From positions 1-37,590 of the forward strand of contig NZ_SCWB01000016.1 in the NCBI RefSeq assembly GCF_004359545.1: a stretch of DNA of 37,590 nt. The letters are read 5' to 3'. Numbering within the stretch: the first letter of the stretch is position 1; the number at the start of each line of letters is the position of its first letter. This DNA is from Macrococcus lamae (GTDB lineage: Bacteria; Bacillota; Bacilli; Staphylococcales; Staphylococcaceae). Under the pieces are notes generated by a model. That model saw only the letters and a list, made by a program, of their open reading frames with translations. It was not told the origin of the DNA and searched no databases. The position numbers were made by a program, and so were the translations under genes. Below are positions 33,225 through 37,590 of the stretch, in pieces.

Positions 33225-33698
33225 ATGACTACTATTTACTTGAGTCTTGGCAGTAATATCGGTGACAGACAGCAGCAGCTTGAACGAGCAATTGATTTAC
33301 TGAGTAAGACAGAGGGCATATGCGTCGTACGTCTATCATCCATTTACGAAACGTCACCTGTCGGGGGTGTGGTGCAGGAAGATTTCTACAATATGTGTAT
33401 AGTCGTAGAGACGACTTTATCGCCGCTTGAAGTACTGGCCGTATGTCAGTCGATTGAGAGCCAGCTTGCTCGTGTGCGTAAAATTCACTGGGGGCCCCGT
33501 ACCATTGACCTCGATATTCTGATGATCGATGATGCCGTCATTGATGAACCGGATTTACAAGTACCGCATCCCTTTATGCTGGAACGCAGTTTTGTGCTCA
33601 TTCCGCTGCATGAAATTGCACCTGATGCGGTCCACCCTTTAGCGCAGAAGACGATAAATGAACTAGTATATGATGATCCTGAAGTCAGGAAACTATAA
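33225..33698 (+). CDS. folK: HPPK, 6-hydroxymethyl-7,8-dihydropterin pyrophosphokinase
   Basis: Transfers pyrophosphate from ATP to hydroxymethyl-dihydropterin, giving the FolP substrate. The 157-residue protein has LSLGSNIGDRQQQLERAI, SSIYETSPVGG, and the signature GPRTIDLDILMID with the two metal-binding Asp residues, then VPHPFMLERSFVLIPL. GAGGTAG precedes the ATG, 4 bases after folB. The small yazB of Bacillus is absent before dusB. Confidence 0.95.
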   Translation: MTTIYLSLGSNIGDRQQQLERAIDLLSKTEGICVVRLSSIYETSPVGGVVQEDFYNMCIVVETTLSPLEVLAVCQSIESQLARVRKIHWGPRTIDLDILMIDDAVIDEPDLQVPHPFMLERSFVLIPLHEIAPDAVHPLAQKTINELVYDDPEVRKL

Positions 33699-33712
33699 GT
33701 GAGGCTATAATT

Positions 33713-36201
<2,489 letters not shown>

Positions 36202-36208
36202 TAAAGCT

Positions 36209-36240
36209 ATTCCCTGGTTAGTTGAACCGGGGAATTTTTT
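36209..36240 (+). terminator. Terminator after lysS
   Basis: An 11-bp stem with one G-U pair (ATTCCCTGGTT 36209-36219, AACCGGGGAAT 36225-36235), 5-base loop, then six T. Confidence 0.93.
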
Positions 36241-36261
36241 CATAAATTTTAAGTAAAACCG

Positions 36262-36290
36262 TTGACATGAAAAGCTTCATCATGTAATAT
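36262..36290 (+). promoter_or_regulatory. P1 promoter of the 5S-tRNA-16S operon
   Basis: TTGACA (36262-36267), 17 bases, TAATAT (36285-36290). This consensus -35 is typical of rRNA promoters. Confidence 0.82.
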
Positions 36291-36333
36291 AAAAAAGTCG
36301 CTTATAACAGAAAGAGAAACCATAAGTCACGAA

Positions 36334-36362
36334 TTGTTAAGTTCGTAAACAAGGTGTAAAAT
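36334..36362 (+). promoter_or_regulatory. P2 promoter of the 5S-tRNA-16S operon
   Basis: TTGTTA (36334-36339), 17 bases, TAAAAT (36357-36362), exactly 72 bases after P1. Tandem promoters are usual for rRNA operons. ACGAA/TTCGT (36330-36346) forms a small inverted repeat over the -35. Nothing else is visible in the 36241-36416 gap. Confidence 0.55.
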
Positions 36363-36416
36363 TTACTGTTGTAAAAGTGGAATGAAATCTTTATACTTAA
36401 TAAGTATTGTTTTTTG

Positions 36417-36532
36417 TCTGGTGACGATGGCAGAGAGGTCACACCTGTTCCCATACCGAACACAGAAGTTAAGCTTTCGAGCGCCGATGGTAGTTGGACT
36501 GACGTCCCGCGAGAGTAGGACGTTGCCGGGCA
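36417..36532 (+). rRNA. rrf: 5S rRNA (copy 2)
   Basis: A 116-nt 5S rRNA that heads the operon instead of ending one: it follows the promoters and precedes tRNAs and 16S. It differs from copy 1 by G to A at base 8 and by two changes in the AAGCTTTCGAGC segment (AAGCTCTCTAGC in copy 1). The tRNA-Val begins 10 bases after it. Confidence 0.95.
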
Positions 36533-36541
36533 GAAACATAC

Positions 36542-36617
36542 GGAGGATTAGCTCAGCTGGGAGAGCATCTGCCTTACAAGCAGAGGGTCGGCGGTTCGAA
36601 CCCGTCATCCTCCACCA
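36542..36617 (+). tRNA. tRNA-Val(TAC)
   Basis: Acceptor GGAGGAT/ATCCTCC, anticodon loop CTTACAA with TAC, T-arm GGCGG-TTCGAAC-CCGTC. CCA is encoded. Confidence 0.96.
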
Positions 36618-36626
36618 TTTTATTAT

Positions 36627-36702
<76 letters not shown>

Positions 36703-36712
36703 TTTCTAGCTT

Positions 36713-36785
36713 GAGCCATTAGCTCAGTTGGTAGAGCATTTGACTTTTAATCAAAGGGTCAGAGGTTCGAATCCTCTATGGCTCA
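36713..36785 (+). tRNA. tRNA-Lys(TTT)
   Basis: Acceptor GAGCCAT/ATGGCTC with discriminator A, anticodon loop CTTTTAA with TTT. CCA is not encoded (TTT follows), so CCA must be added after transcription. Confidence 0.95.
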
Positions 36786-36793
36786 TTTATTTT

Positions 36794-36880
36794 GCGGGTG
36801 TGGCGGAATTGGCAGACGCACTAGAATCAGGATCTAGCGCCTTCACGGGCGTGGGGGTTCGACTCCCTTCATCCGCACCA
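36794..36880 (+). tRNA. tRNA-Leu(CAG)
   Basis: Class II tRNA of 87 nt. Anticodon stem CTAGA/TCTAG, loop ATCAGGA with CAG. Long variable arm. Acceptor GCGGGTG/CATCCGC, CCA encoded. Confidence 0.94.
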
Positions 36881-36884
36881 TATT

Positions 36885-36959
36885 GCGAAAGTAGTTCAGT
36901 GGTAGAATACAACCTTGCCAAGGTTGGGGTCGCGGGTTCGAATCCCGTCTTTCGCTCCA
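36885..36959 (+). tRNA. tRNA-Gly(GCC)
   Basis: Acceptor GCGAAAG/CTTTCGC with discriminator T, anticodon loop TTGCCAA with GCC, CCA encoded. It begins 5 bases after tRNA-Leu. Confidence 0.95.
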
Positions 36960-36981
36960 TTAATATTATGCTGAATCAACA

Positions 36982-37070
36982 GCCGGGGTGGCGGAACTGG
37001 CAGACGCACAGGACTTAAAATCCTGCGGTAAGTGATTACCGTACCGGTTCGATTCCGGTCCTCGGCACCA
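36982..37070 (+). tRNA. tRNA-Leu(TAA)
   Basis: Class II tRNA of 89 nt. Anticodon stem CAGGA/TCCTG, loop CTTAAAA with TAA. Long variable arm (GGTAAGTGATTACC). CCA encoded. Confidence 0.95.
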
Positions 37071-37083
37071 TTTAATTTCATAT

Positions 37084-37160
37084 GCGCCCGTAGCTCAATT
37101 GGATAGAGCGTTTGACTACGGATCAAAAGGTTAGGGATTCGACTTCTCTCGGGCGCGCCA
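37084..37160 (+). tRNA. tRNA-Arg(ACG)
   Basis: Acceptor GCGCCCG/CGGGCGC, anticodon loop CTACGGA with ACG (read as ICG after deamination), CCA encoded. The T-stem is AGGGA/TCTCT, so pair 53:61 is A-U instead of the nearly invariant G-C; pairing is kept. Confidence 0.94.
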
Positions 37161-37173
37161 TTATTATTACAAA

Positions 37174-37247
37174 CGGGAAGTAGCTCAGCTTGGTAGAGCA
37201 CTTGGTTTGGGACCAAGGGGTCGCAGGTTCGAATCCTGTCTTCCCGA
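37174..37247 (+). tRNA. tRNA-Pro(TGG)
   Basis: Acceptor CGGGAAG/CTTCCCG with discriminator A, anticodon loop TTTGGGA with TGG. CCA is not encoded. Confidence 0.95.
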
Positions 37248-37260
37248 CTTACTAATAAAT

Positions 37261-37336
37261 GGGGGCTTAGCTCAGCTGGGAGAGCGCCTGCTTTGCACGC
37301 AGGAGGTCAGCGGTTCGATCCCGCTAGTCTCCACCA
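37261..37336 (+). tRNA. tRNA-Ala(TGC)
   Basis: Acceptor GGGGGCT/AGTCTCC with two G-U pairs (3:70, the alanine identity position, and 5:68). Anticodon loop TTTGCAC with TGC. CCA encoded. Last tRNA before 16S. Confidence 0.95.
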
Positions 37337-37507
37337 TTATTGATGTAAACTGAACATTGAAAACTGAATCGCAATATGTCAACGTTAATTCCAAAGCATG
37401 ACAGCAATCTCTGATTGCTAGTCAGACTTGCGAAGCTGCTTTTGCAGCTTTGTACAGTCAAATGAGTGATTGCCATAAGCAATCAACGAGCTTTTATCAG
37501 ACAAACT
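37337..37507 (+). other. 16S leader with processing hairpins
   Basis: A transcribed spacer without a gene. Three perfect hairpins: GCAATC/GATTGC (37404-37418), AAGCTGC/GCAGCTT (37433-37450, TTTT loop) and GATTGC/GCAATC (37468-37484). The first and third share arms, so the outer arms can also pair with each other around the middle hairpin. Such stems are likely RNase III or antitermination features. No separate rRNA promoter is evident here. Confidence 0.55.

Positions 37508-37590
<83 letters not shown>

Noticed and set aside
36728-37216. Open frames on both strands across the tRNA cluster
   Set aside because: They run through complete cloverleaf tRNA genes; the peptides are translated tRNA repeats.

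Overview
The window is an AT-rich Firmicutes chromosome segment that runs from the 3' end of one rRNA operon (23S tail plus 5S) to the 5' end of the next (5S, nine tRNAs, start of 16S). Gene order is the conserved Bacillales block tmk-holB-ricT-yabA...metS-tatD-rnmV-ksgA-veg-ispE-purR-ridA-spoVG-glmU-prs-ctc-pth-mfd...divIC-tilS-hpt-ftsH-hslO-cysK-fol-dusB-lysS. The sporulation genes that sit here in Bacillus (spoIIE, spoVT, yabP/yabQ, yabG, sspF) are missing. An Orn/Lys/Arg-decarboxylase-family gene sits next to the rRNA operon, and the 5S-tRNA-16S arrangement follows lysS. Together with protein sequences that resemble staphylococcal ones, this points to a non-sporulating member of Staphylococcaceae. 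A Macrococcus-like genus is my best guess, inferred and not proven. No mobile element, CRISPR array or phage gene was seen.

Layout. 1-475: 23S end, 5S and two terminators. 530-6777: decarboxylase-like gene, then replication, nucleotide and RNA-modification genes (tmk, darA/pstA, holB, ricT, yabA, trmN6, yazA, rsmI), all on +. 6815-7099: abrB, the only protein gene on the minus strand, divergent from metS. 7361-11623: metS, tatD, rnmV, ksgA. 11723-18739: veg, ispE, purR-ridA-spoVG, glmU-prs, rplY(ctc), pth. 18736-25542: mfd, a lipid II flippase-like gene, mazG, rqcP and divIC, tightly packed with several overlaps. 25640-30996: S1-domain gene, tilS-hpt, ftsH, hslO. 31068-36201: cysK, the folate genes folP-folB-folK, dusB and lysS. 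36262-37590: tandem promoters, 5S, tRNAs Val, Thr, Lys, Leu, Gly, Leu, Arg, Pro, Ala, then 16S.

The genes are mostly housekeeping: DNA replication and its control (tmk, holB, yabA), repair (mfd, tatD), translation (metS, lysS, tilS, pth, ksgA, rsmI, trmN6, rnmV, rplY, rqcP, dusB), cell wall and division (glmU, flippase, divIC), PRPP and purine metabolism (prs, purR, hpt), folate, cysteine and isoprenoid synthesis, and proteostasis (ftsH, hslO). Many transcription units can be drawn from the sequence because good intrinsic terminators and sigma-A promoters alternate along the plus strand.

There is no obvious new multi-gene system. The observations most worth a second look are regulatory: an exact 10-bp motif repeated around the abrB/metS divergent region, a sigma-B-type promoter buried in purR ahead of ridA-spoVG, a PurR half-site inside the purR promoter, a structured leader before rplY, a six-codon leader ORF made by a small repeat before the decarboxylase-like gene, and a tRNA-Arg whose normally invariant G53:C61 pair is A53:U61. 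No gene-free stretch exceeds 300 bases; the largest gaps are 7100-7360, 36202-36416, 37337-37507 and 14671-14840, and each is described.
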